Source: Hymenobacter qilianensis
GTDB lineage: Bacteria; Bacteroidota; Bacteroidia; Cytophagales; Hymenobacteraceae
Length of the DNA stretch: 64,000 nucleotides
Assembly: GCF_014489555.1 (NCBI RefSeq)
Contig: NZ_CP060784.1
Span: forward strand, 1,054,001-1,118,000
Direction: 5' to 3'
Below the pieces are notes generated by a model. That model did no database searches. It had not been told where the DNA came from and was given only the letters and a program-made list of their open reading frames with translations. Each line of letters begins with the position of its first letter. Position 1 is the first letter of the stretch. Positions 48,666-56,102 of this stretch are shown piece by piece. The translations under genes and the position numbers were made by a program.

Positions 48666-49601
48666 GTGAATCTCCAACAGCTTGAATATCTTATCGCGCT
48701 CGACACGCACCGGCAGTTTGTGGGCGCCGCCCACCACTGCCATGTAACGCAGCCAGCCTTGAGTATGCAGCTCCAAAAGCTGGAAGAGGAACTGGGCGTG
48801 ATGCTGTTTGACCGCAAGAAAAAACGCTTAGAGCCAACTGCTGTGGGCGTTAAGGTAATACAGCAGGCGCGCCAGGTGCTCCGCGAAGTGCAGCTACTGC
48901 GCGAAGTGGTAGAGGTGGAAAAGGGTGAGCTGATTGGCGAAGTGCGGCTCGGCATTATTCCCACGCTGGCTCCCTACCTGGTGCCCTTGTTTTTGGTGCC
49001 ATTGGCTGAACGCCATCCGCAGCTGCGGGTACGCGTGGAGGAACTACAGTCCGAAGAATTGGTGCGCCAGCTCAAAGCGCACCAGCTTGACATAGGGCTG
49101 CTTATCACGCCCCTCAACGATGCGCAGCTCCGCGAAGTGCCGCTGCTGGAAGAGCCTTTTTTGGGTTATGTATCGGCATCGCACCCGCTGTATGCGCACG
49201 CCACCCTGCGCCCCACCGATCTTTCGGGGGCCGGTTTGTGGCTACTGCAGCAAGGACATTGCTTTCGCAACCAGGTACTCACTATCTGCGCGCCGCCGGC
49301 TGGCGTGCACACTTACAGCTACGAAAGCGGCTCCATCGAGACGTTAAAAGAGTTAGTTCGTCGCAACAATGGCTATACATTGGTTCCCGAGCTGTCGGTG
49401 CTGGAAGAGGCCGAGGAGAACCCCATGGTAAAGCGCTTCGAGGCTCCGGAACCGGTGCGCGAAGTAAGCCTAGTAGTGCATCATGGCTTCGTGCGCACCC
49501 AACTGCTCAGCAATTTGCGTCAGCTGATTCTGGAGCAGGTGCCTGAGCGGCTGCACGCGGGTCGGGTTATGCAGAAAAGAGGAGAAGTGGTTAAGTGGTG
49601 A
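48666..49601 (+). CDS. oxyR: OxyR peroxide-sensing LysR regulator
   Basis: OxyR activates catalase and peroxidase genes when two cysteines form a disulfide. The 311-residue protein has an N-terminal helix-turn-helix (MNLQQLEYLIALDTHRQFVG, then AAHHCHVTQPALSMQLQKLE). The effector domain has the redox pair in LQQGHCFRNQVLTICAP. By my count these are Cys199 and Cys208, the same positions as E. coli OxyR. It uses a GTG start. It is divergent from catalase, with a 153-base gap that probably holds its binding site. Confidence 0.92.
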   Translation: MNLQQLEYLIALDTHRQFVGAAHHCHVTQPALSMQLQKLEEELGVMLFDRKKKRLEPTAVGVKVIQQARQVLREVQLLREVVEVEKGELIGEVRLGIIPTLAPYLVPLFLVPLAERHPQLRVRVEELQSEELVRQLKAHQLDIGLLITPLNDAQLREVPLLEEPFLGYVSASHPLYAHATLRPTDLSGAGLWLLQQGHCFRNQVLTICAPPAGVHTYSYESGSIETLKELVRRNNGYTLVPELSVLEEAEENPMVKRFEAPEPVREVSLVVHHGFVRTQLLSNLRQLILEQVPERLHAGRVMQKRGEVVKW

Positions 49602-49684
49602 TTTTGAGGCACTTAAGGCGCACTCTGCGTTAATGGTGCAGCCAAACAAAACTTCGAACTCACCATTTTACCACTTCACCTCTT
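49577..49684. repeat. Imperfect inverted repeat spanning the oxyR/DUF4230 convergence
   Basis: AAGAGGAGAAGTGGTTAAGTGG and following bases (49577-49601) pair with 49660-49684 at 22 of 25 positions. The arms overlap both gene ends, so it could work as a two-way terminator. Its purine-rich arms resemble the repeat at 6692-6752. Confidence 0.5.
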
Positions 49685-50305
49685 GGCCGGCCGCTGCGGC
49701 GGGGCCATTTGCTGGGTCAGTATTACGCGGCGGCCCGTCATGGTTTCGAGCATGGGCCGCAATATTTTCTCTGCATTCCGAGTGGTCTGGGGCAGAATAC
49801 CCGATTGCAAAGCAGTTTGGCGCACGTTGCGCTCGGCGTAGCGGTAACCTTCATCGATAAGCTCGGCATCCTGAAAAAACGAGTTTTCGGTGCTGTATAC
49901 TTTGCTTTGGCTATGGTCGACGCGCCAGGTGCACAGCTCAGGCGCGGGCAATGCCACTCTTATAATGGAGTCGCCCTCAAACACCACATCCTGGGCGCGC
50001 ACTTTGGTCATGTCGAGGCAGCCAACTGCCTCACCAGCTACGATAATAGCTACTTTGGAATCAGGCAGGAAACGATAAGTGCTTTTGCGGTATTCCACCA
50101 CATCCTTGAAGCGAAAGCGCACCAGCTCCATGCGGCCCAGGCTTTCTACCTTGGTTAGCACCGTGTTATGAGTCACGGTGATTTGGGGAGTGGGCCGCAA
50201 CGGGTTTTGCAGCTCGGCCAGCGTGGGCTGCACTTTTTCCCACAAAAACCAGCCTAACCCCACCAAAAACAATAACGGTAATAAGCGGCGGAGCAAGCGA
50301 ATCAT
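49676..50305 (-). CDS. DUF4230-like membrane-anchored protein
   Basis: The 209-residue protein has one N-terminal transmembrane helix (LLPLLFLVGLGWFLWEKV, about residues 8-25). The folded part resembles DUF4230: NTVLTKVESLGRMELVRFRF, VAIIVAGEAVGCLDMTKVRA and IIRVALPAPELC, with an ending that lists many Arg and Gln. The DUF is common in Bacteroidota and lacks an assigned function. It faces the periplasm by topology. Confidence 0.8.
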   Translation of the reverse strand: MIRLLRRLLPLLFLVGLGWFLWEKVQPTLAELQNPLRPTPQITVTHNTVLTKVESLGRMELVRFRFKDVVEYRKSTYRFLPDSKVAIIVAGEAVGCLDMTKVRAQDVVFEGDSIIRVALPAPELCTWRVDHSQSKVYSTENSFFQDAELIDEGYRYAERNVRQTALQSGILPQTTRNAEKILRPMLETMTGRRVILTQQMAPPQRPAKR

Positions 50306-50410
50306 TCAGGAAGGGAAAACGGTGGGCAGAAGACAAGGATAACAGCTGGTCTGAATACGTTCCCAGCTTCTATGTAGCACTGTTGAGTTACAACAAATAT
50401 TTGCTTGCTT

Positions 50411-51381
50411 TTAATTCACCGCACCGGAAGCTGCTCCCCCTGGCCGGACAACTTTCGGCCACCATACACTGCGCCTTTCAAATCGGGCCCGAAACCCAGC
50501 CCAGGCTTGCAGGCCGCCCGTATGCACGGCCACTACGGTGCTACCAGGCGCGAAATAATCTTGCCGCAGCAAATCCAGGATGCCGTACAGCAGCTTACCC
50601 GTGTAGATTGGGTCGAGCAATACCTTGTGGCGCTGTTGAAACTGCTGGATAAATGTCATCAGCTCGGGTGAAAACCTGGCGTAACCCCCAAAATGATACT
50701 GCGTTTGGACCGACCATGGAGCCGTGATTATTTGCCCGGCGGCCGTTATTAACGCGTGGATATCATCTTGCAGAAAACCGCCATTCTTGAGGGCGGCCAC
50801 ACCTACGGCTTGCTGCTGGGGCTTCAGCGCTGTTAAAAAGCCCCCCAGCGTGCCGCCGGTGCCACAGGCTACGCACAGCGTGTCGAAGGAAGTTTGGGCG
50901 CTCAGCTCCGTCACCAATTCAGCGCAACCGCGCAGAGCCAGCTCATTCGTGCCGCCCTCGGGCAGTATATAAGCCGGACCTGTCTGCTGGAGTAGCTCAG
51001 CCTGAAATGCCGCTTCCTGCTTCTGACGGTACGTGTCACGGTCGAGGTAGCGCAAGCTCATGCCATCGGCTGCGGCCTGGGCGAGCGTCGGATTCAGAGG
51101 AATCGTGGGCTCGCCCCGCACTATGCCGATGGTGCGGAAGCCATATAACCGACCCGCAGCCGCCACGGCCGCCAGATGATTGGAAAAAGCCCCCCGAAGG
51201 TAAGCAACGTGTGGTGGCCCTGGGCGCGGGCTTCCAGCAAGTTGTAATTGAGCTTACGCCACTTATTTCCCGGCAGCTCGGCGTGCGTTAAATCATCGCG
51301 CAGCAAGATTAAGCGAATGCCACAGCGGTGTGCGGCGGGCTCGTTTAGCTCCTGCAGAACCAGCGGAATTGGTGTTGTCAT
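50411..51381 (-). CDS. ACC deaminase/D-cysteine desulfhydrase-type PLP enzyme (frame broken by one missing G)
   Basis: This is a fold-type II PLP enzyme. The PLP lysine is in ELPGNKWRKLNYNLLEARAQ. The frame breaks at a C6 run at 51190-51195. A seventh base gives LLTFGGAFSNHLAAVAAAGR, the cofactor-phosphate loop, joining the next part at GRLYGFRTIGIVRGE. Further signatures are CGTGGTLGGFLTALK and HTGGLQAWAGFRARFE. With the correction it is 323 residues, the family size. 1-Aminocyclopropane-1-carboxylate deaminase and D-cysteine desulfhydrase cannot be separated by eye. Confidence 0.87.
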
Positions 51382-51430
51382 GCGGCAATTACACCCAGCT
51401 GAGCTTAGCTGCGAGATTCTTTGGCAAGTA

Positions 51431-53986
51431 TTACGCCGTCACCAAATCCTGATCAGCCAGCACCGGCCGCTTTTTCCAGATATAAAAAGCCACACCTATC
51501 AACCCCAGAATCAGGATGATGGACGACACCAGCGACACGGTGTTGCCGATAGTGTAGGACTGGGGCTCAAATTTGAACTCAATGGTATGCTGACCGGCGG
51601 GCACGGGCAGGGCGCGCAGCACGTAGTTGGCCCGCAGGTGCGGCACCAGCTTGCCGTCGATGTAGGCGTTCCAGCCGTCCTTATAATAGATTTCGGAGAA
51701 CACGACGAAGCCGTCCTGAGCAGCATTGGCCTGATACTTTAGCGCATCCGGCGAATAGTTGGTGAGGCGGATGGTGGAGCCAGCGGCGTTGTAGGTGGTT
51801 TTTGGGAGCGGAAACTTGGAGGCATCCACGACGGCCGTGGTGGCCGGATTGAAGTTGCTGAGTGCCGCAATTTCCTGGTCGGGGCTCTGTACTTTCTGAA
51901 TTTCGCTGACAAACCAGGCATTGCCCAGCGCCGCCGGATTGCGCTGTACCTGTGAGGGCTGATTGGCTTGCGGGTTGGGGGGCGTAATTAGGTAACGGGT
52001 GTTCAGCATATTGAGCACCTGCGTGTTATTCTGCGAAATCTGGCGCTCAATCAGATCCTGGTAGCGGCGCAGCTTAGCGCCGTGATAGCCACCGATGCTC
52101 TTGTGAAAGTAAGAAGTGTTGGCTTCGTTGAATGGGTTGTTCAGATTCAGTACACGGTAGCTCAGGTCCTTATCCTGCAGAATTTGCTGGTCCTGAGGCG
52201 TTGGCACAAACTGCTGCGTCACGGTTTCACGCTGAAAGTTGGAGTCGTTGAGGTAACGCTTATCAACCGCCCACAGGTCGACGAGGGTGAGCCCAGCCAT
52301 AACTGCGGCCGCGGCTGTAGCGGAAAGCTTGCGTTGCAAAAAGAAGTACAAAACGCCCCCCGCAGCCAGAATAAAGAACAACGAGCGTAGCACATCGGCG
52401 CGGAGCAGGCTAGCGCGGTCTTCGCGAATGGCATCGAGCGGAAAGCCGCTTTGCTGCAATTGCGCATCGATAGGAGACGCATAATCAGCGCCTAAGCTGA
52501 GCAGCCAAGCCAGGATGCACAAACCAGCGGTACCAGCAACGGCATACAGCAGCTTGCGCTTGAGGCCGGTGGTTTCGGCGGAGTCGGCGGCTGGAAGCGT
52601 GAGAGCTGGGTGGCCAGCTACTGGCGCCGAAGCCGTGCGGTGAGCGCGCAGCACGCGGGCCAAGGCCAATATGGCCAGCAAAGGCATGGTGAGCTGGGCA
52701 ATTACCAATGCCATCGACACCGACCGGAACTTGTTGTAGCCGGGGAAGTAGTCGAACATGAGGTTGTTGAAGGTCTCGAAGTTCTTGCCCCAGGCCAGCA
52801 CAATGGACAAAATCGTACCGATCAATAGCCAGGTGCGTAGGCGACGGTCGGCCACAAACAGACCCAGCACAAACAGCAGGCAGACCACCGCGCCCACATA
52901 CACGGGGCCGCTGGTGCTGGGCTGGTCGCCCCAATAAAGGGGAAGTTGGCTTAAATAATCGCGGAGTTGGACGGGGGGTACACCGAGTTGGGTGAGGGCT
53001 TTGCCGGTAGCCGAGCTTTCGCTTAGCGCCCCTTGGCTGGCGCCGCCGAAGTAATTGGGAATGAGCAAGGTAATAGTCTCGCCCACCCCGTAGCTCCAAT
53101 TAAAAGCATAGTCGCGGTCGAGGCCGGAGCCGCCGGGAACATCATCAGAAGCGGCCGCGGCTGGCGCGCCGGGTGAAGGCGTGGTGAGTTCGGAGCGGCC
53201 GCGGATGGAGTATTTGCCGTATTCGGCCGTTACGTAGAGGCGCCCGAAGCTGACCCCAACGGCTAATAAGGCGGCGGCACCTAAGAGCGCCGTCCGACCG
53301 AGGAAGTCCGGTAAGCGCTTTTCGCGGAAGGCATAAATCAGCTCAACAATGCCGAACACCAACACCAGCAACAGCAGATAATACGTGATTTGGAGGTGAT
53401 TGGAGCGCACATTCATGGTTAGGCCCAGGGCAAACAAAGCCGCACCGAGCCAGCGGTTGCGTCGAAATGTGACTAGCAGCCCCGCCAGCACCAGCGGCGC
53501 GTACGCAATAGACAACGACTTGGTATTGTGCCCAGCAGCCAGAATAACGAGGTTGTAGCTGGTAAAGCCCAACGCAATAGCGCCCACTACCGCCACTAAA
53601 GGCCGCACTCCCAACGTTATAAACAGGATATAGCCACAAAGCAGCGCCAGAAACAAGTTGGCTACCACCGCCGGCATATTCAGGGTAAAAATCTGGTGTA
53701 TATACACCGATAAATCGCCGGGGAAGCGGGTGCTGATGAGGTAAGTAGGCATCCCGGAGAACATAGAGTTGGTCCAGAGGGCTTCCTCACCGGTTTCGGC
53801 CCGATAAGTGGCCGCTTCCTGCGAGCCGCCTCTGAACTGCACGATGTCGTGCTGAGAAAGCGTTTGATCATCCAGCACTAAGGGCGAGAAGTAAACGAAA
53901 ACCAGCGCCAGGAAAAACAACACGGCCAGCAGGTGAGGCAACATCCGCCGCCACAAGGGCACGGCAACGGGAGAAACAGTAGTCAT
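51431..53986 (-). CDS. YfhO-family polytopic membrane protein
   Basis: The 851-residue protein has about 13 hydrophobic segments over the first 560 residues. A mixed C-terminal domain follows, from about 600 to 800, with a final transmembrane helix near 820 (VSLVSSIILILGLIGVAFYI). The N-terminus resembles GT-C glycosyltransferases: SQHDIVQFRGGSQEAATYRA and MFSGMPTYLISTRFPGD. YfhO in Bacillus is linked to glycosylation of lipoteichoic acid. The donor here is unknown. ATG at 54016 is an alternative start that adds ten residues. Confidence 0.86.
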   Translation of the reverse strand: MTTVSPVAVPLWRRMLPHLLAVLFFLALVFVYFSPLVLDDQTLSQHDIVQFRGGSQEAATYRAETGEEALWTNSMFSGMPTYLISTRFPGDLSVYIHQIFTLNMPAVVANLFLALLCGYILFITLGVRPLVAVVGAIALGFTSYNLVILAAGHNTKSLSIAYAPLVLAGLLVTFRRNRWLGAALFALGLTMNVRSNHLQITYYLLLLVLVFGIVELIYAFREKRLPDFLGRTALLGAAALLAVGVSFGRLYVTAEYGKYSIRGRSELTTPSPGAPAAAASDDVPGGSGLDRDYAFNWSYGVGETITLLIPNYFGGASQGALSESSATGKALTQLGVPPVQLRDYLSQLPLYWGDQPSTSGPVYVGAVVCLLFVLGLFVADRRLRTWLLIGTILSIVLAWGKNFETFNNLMFDYFPGYNKFRSVSMALVIAQLTMPLLAILALARVLRAHRTASAPVAGHPALTLPAADSAETTGLKRKLLYAVAGTAGLCILAWLLSLGADYASPIDAQLQQSGFPLDAIREDRASLLRADVLRSLFFILAAGGVLYFFLQRKLSATAAAAVMAGLTLVDLWAVDKRYLNDSNFQRETVTQQFVPTPQDQQILQDKDLSYRVLNLNNPFNEANTSYFHKSIGGYHGAKLRRYQDLIERQISQNNTQVLNMLNTRYLITPPNPQANQPSQVQRNPAALGNAWFVSEIQKVQSPDQEIAALSNFNPATTAVVDASKFPLPKTTYNAAGSTIRLTNYSPDALKYQANAAQDGFVVFSEIYYKDGWNAYIDGKLVPHLRANYVLRALPVPAGQHTIEFKFEPQSYTIGNTVSLVSSIILILGLIGVAFYIWKKRPVLADQDLVTA

Positions 53987-54110
53987 CAGCAAAAAGAAGA
54001 GTCGATTAACGGCCAAAAAGCCCCCAGGGCCCGGTAAAGCACGCCGAAGGTAGGCCGTTTATTTTATTCCAGGAAGTACGCTGTTATAGCCTAACGATTT
54101 TAGCGGGCAC

Positions 54111-54163
54111 AGAAATGCCCCCAGCCGCCCGGTTTCTAAACCATGCGCTTGGGGGGCATTTCT
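54111..54163. terminator. Hairpin with asymmetric C5/G6 arms
   Basis: AGAAATGCCCCCA (54111-54123) and TTGGGGGGCATTTCT (54149-54163) form a stem around a 25-base loop. The base loss on one side matches the C5/G6 asymmetry seen elsewhere. It ends just before the DUF4834-like stop. Confidence 0.6.
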
Positions 54164-54172
54164 GATGAGAGC

Positions 54173-54463
54173 TTATTTTACTTCCTCGTATTCCACGTAG
54201 TCACCGCCATTGAACTTGGTATCTGCGCGGGCTTTGGGCTGGGGTGGCACATACTCTACGCGCACTTGGCCGGGAGCCGGAGCAGGGCCGGGCGGCGGGC
54301 CAAAGGGCGAATCTTGTCCGAAAGGAGGCGCTTGGCCAAACTGCTGACCATAGCGACGAACTTGCTTTTTGATGAACATTCCTACCACCAAACGCAGCAC
54401 CACGGGCAGCACGAAGCGCACGAGCAGCGAAATGATGAGCAGGGTTAGGAGGAACTTGGTCAT
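54173..54463 (-). CDS. Small DUF4834-like membrane protein
   Basis: The 96-residue protein has one N-terminal helix (LLTLLIISLLVRFVLPVVLR), then a basic segment (FIKKQVRRYGQQFGQ), a Gly/Pro-rich linker (GPPPGPAPAPG), and an acidic end GGDYVEYEEVK. This layout fits DUF4834. Its ATG overlaps the FkbM stop by four bases, so they are translationally coupled. Function is unknown. Confidence 0.78.
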   Translation of the reverse strand: MTKFLLTLLIISLLVRFVLPVVLRLVVGMFIKKQVRRYGQQFGQAPPFGQDSPFGPPPGPAPAPGQVRVEYVPPQPKARADTKFNGGDYVEYEEVK

Positions 54464-55227
54464 GGGCGGGAAGGCGGGGAAACGGGTTGAAAGTAAAAAT
54501 CGGCCGTGACGGCGCTGGTAAGTTGTTCAGCCGAGCAGGGTACAAGTTCAGAACGCGGCGAAAGCATAAATGGTTTATAGCCCAACTCCGCCAGCAAAAT
54601 AACGACCGCCTGCCGGTTCTCCAGACCATTCAACTCTGTTTGGATAAGTGGCCTAAAGCGGCGCAAGGTGGCTTGTAGATGACGAAACACTTCGTGCTCG
54701 AAGCCTTCCACGTCGCATTTGACAAAATCCAGGCGAGGCAAATCGGCTAGTAGCTCGTCGGGCACGCGCATGGGCACCTCGTAGGTGCGGGCGTAGGTTT
54801 CGTTGGGGTTGGAGGCTGCTACCTTGGTCATGCCGTGGTGAAGCAGACCGTCGCGCTCGGGCGTACCCATTTGCACGGTGGTATTTTGCCCCCCAAGTGC
54901 GTAGGGCAGCAACGTCAGGTTGTTGTGGCCACTCAGGCGCACATTATCTCGCCAGATTTTTTGAAAATCCGGGATGGGCTCTACGGCTAACACCTGCCCC
55001 TCCGCTCCTACCAAGCGCGACAACGCCACGGAGTAATAGCCCAGGTTAGCGCCAATGTCTAGGCACACGAAACCAGGGCGAATAATCTTCTCCAGAAAAA
55101 ACAGCTCAGGATATTTCGCCCGGCCCCAGCCCGCGCTCACCAACCCCAGATACACGCGGCTCACGAAGCGGATGTAGCGCTCGAAGCCGAGAGCCTGGAC
55201 CAATAATTTGCGAAGCTGTTTTACCAT
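54460..55227 (-). CDS. FkbM-family methyltransferase
   Basis: The 255-residue protein has a SAM-binding start (IRPGFVCLDIGANLGYYSVA, then AEGQVLAVEPIPDFQKIW), and a middle part with LPRLDFVKCDVEGFEHEVFR, the FkbM hallmark. FkbM proteins O-methylate small molecules or glycans; the substrate here is unknown. A -7 element lies eight bases from the ATG. The small DUF4834-like gene follows with a four-base overlap. Confidence 0.9.
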   Translation of the reverse strand: MVKQLRKLLVQALGFERYIRFVSRVYLGLVSAGWGRAKYPELFFLEKIIRPGFVCLDIGANLGYYSVALSRLVGAEGQVLAVEPIPDFQKIWRDNVRLSGHNNLTLLPYALGGQNTTVQMGTPERDGLLHHGMTKVAASNPNETYARTYEVPMRVPDELLADLPRLDFVKCDVEGFEHEVFRHLQATLRRFRPLIQTELNGLENRQAVVILLAELGYKPFMLSPRSELVPCSAEQLTSAVTADFYFQPVSPPSRP

Positions 55228-55235
55228 AGCAGCGG

Positions 55236-55243
55236 CAAAGGTA
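55236..55243 (-). promoter_or_regulatory. -7 element eight bases from the FkbM start
   Basis: The minus strand reads TACCTTTG, eight bases ahead of the ATG at 55227. As at mazG and murF-alr, the spacing suggests a leaderless mRNA. Confidence 0.5.
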
Positions 55244-55294
55244 GCACGTCCGATTACGTGGACGCACTACCCTGAGCATTGCTAGGCCCAACGG

Positions 55295-55747
55295 CTACTT
55301 TCGGCGCTTGCGTGTTGCTCGCGCCGCGCCCGCCGCGGCCAGTCCTCCGATCAGGTACCAGGCTACCGTCATCAGCTTGGTTTGCGGGGTGCGGTTGCTG
55401 GGAGCCTCGCCCAGGCCCATCGGGCCGGGAAGCACTACCCCACCTATACCAGCCGTCAAGCCAAGCACAATACCGCGTTGCCAGGCGTTTTTGCCAGCAC
55501 CTACCAAGCTGTAGTACAGACCGTTGGAAAGCAAGTCGCCAGCCATGGTTAGGTTAAATAAGGTGTCATGGTCGGGCTGGGGGGCATTTGCTTTGCCTAG
55601 CAGCTTTCGCAGGCCGCGCATCCCCAGCACATCCATGCGCGGAGCAGTTTCGGGTATAATATGACGGACGGTTTCGTGTACGGCGGTTAGCACAACCGCG
55701 CCCGCGAAGCCATTACCCAAGGCGCGCAATACAGTAGCAGATTTCAT
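55295..55747 (-). CDS. Membrane protein of unknown function
   Basis: The 150-residue protein has hydrophobic segments near residues 10-28, 65-85, 90-110 and 125-142 (TVAWYLIGGLAAAGAARA), and ends in Arg/Lys. An intact G6 motif sits at about 55578-55583. I recognise no family. Downstream is FkbM, about 70 bases away on the same strand. Confidence 0.65.
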   Translation of the reverse strand: MKSATVLRALGNGFAGAVVLTAVHETVRHIIPETAPRMDVLGMRGLRKLLGKANAPQPDHDTLFNLTMAGDLLSNGLYYSLVGAGKNAWQRGIVLGLTAGIGGVVLPGPMGLGEAPSNRTPQTKLMTVAWYLIGGLAAAGAARATRKRRK

Positions 55748-55874
55748 TTGGCAGGTGGTTCAAATTGAAGCTAAATCCGGCTATTTGGGCCGGACGCTTT
55801 CTCCCAAACGCATAAGCGCTACGGCACGTTGCCTGGCTCTAGTTAGCGGTTAAGGTTAGAAAAAAGGCCCCAGC

Positions 55875-55907
55875 CTTGCACTAGTTTCCGGCGCCTGCCT
55901 ATCTTTG
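55875..55907 (+). promoter_or_regulatory. Promoter of tRNA-Thr
   Basis: CTTG at 55875-55878 and TATCTTTG at 55900-55907, 21 bases apart, match TTTG-N19-21-TAnnTTTG with one mismatch at -33. The tRNA begins 30 bases downstream. Confidence 0.68.
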
Positions 55908-55936
55908 TTGGCCTGAGCAGTTAGTGTTCAGCAGAC

Positions 55937-56009
55937 GCCTCTTTAGCTCAGTTGGTAGAGCAGCTCATTCGTAATGAGCAGGTCGTTGGTTCGAGTCCAA
56001 TAAGAGGCT
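55937..56009 (+). tRNA. tRNA-Thr (anticodon CGU)
   Basis: The 73-base cloverleaf folds fully. The acceptor stem pairs GCCTCTT with AAGAGGC, the D arm is GCTC-loop-GAGC, and the anticodon stem GCTCA/TGAGC carries loop TTCGTAA with anticodon CGT (reads ACG). The T arm is GTTGG/CCAAT with TTCGAGT. The discriminator is T and CCA is not encoded. A terminator follows. Confidence 0.96.
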
Positions 56010-56017
56010 CTTCATTG

Positions 56018-56062
56018 AAAAAGGCCCCAGAAGTCGCAGATGCTCTTTTGGGGCCTTTTTTC
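56018..56062 (+). terminator. Terminator after tRNA-Thr
   Basis: AAAAAGGCCCCA (56018-56029) pairs with TGGGGCCTTTTT (56049-56060), followed by more T. It can serve both the tRNA and the convergent histidine kinase. Confidence 0.9.
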
Positions 56063-56102
56063 TTACAACACTTTTTTAGTTGCGCTATAACGAGTCTGGA
56101 AA

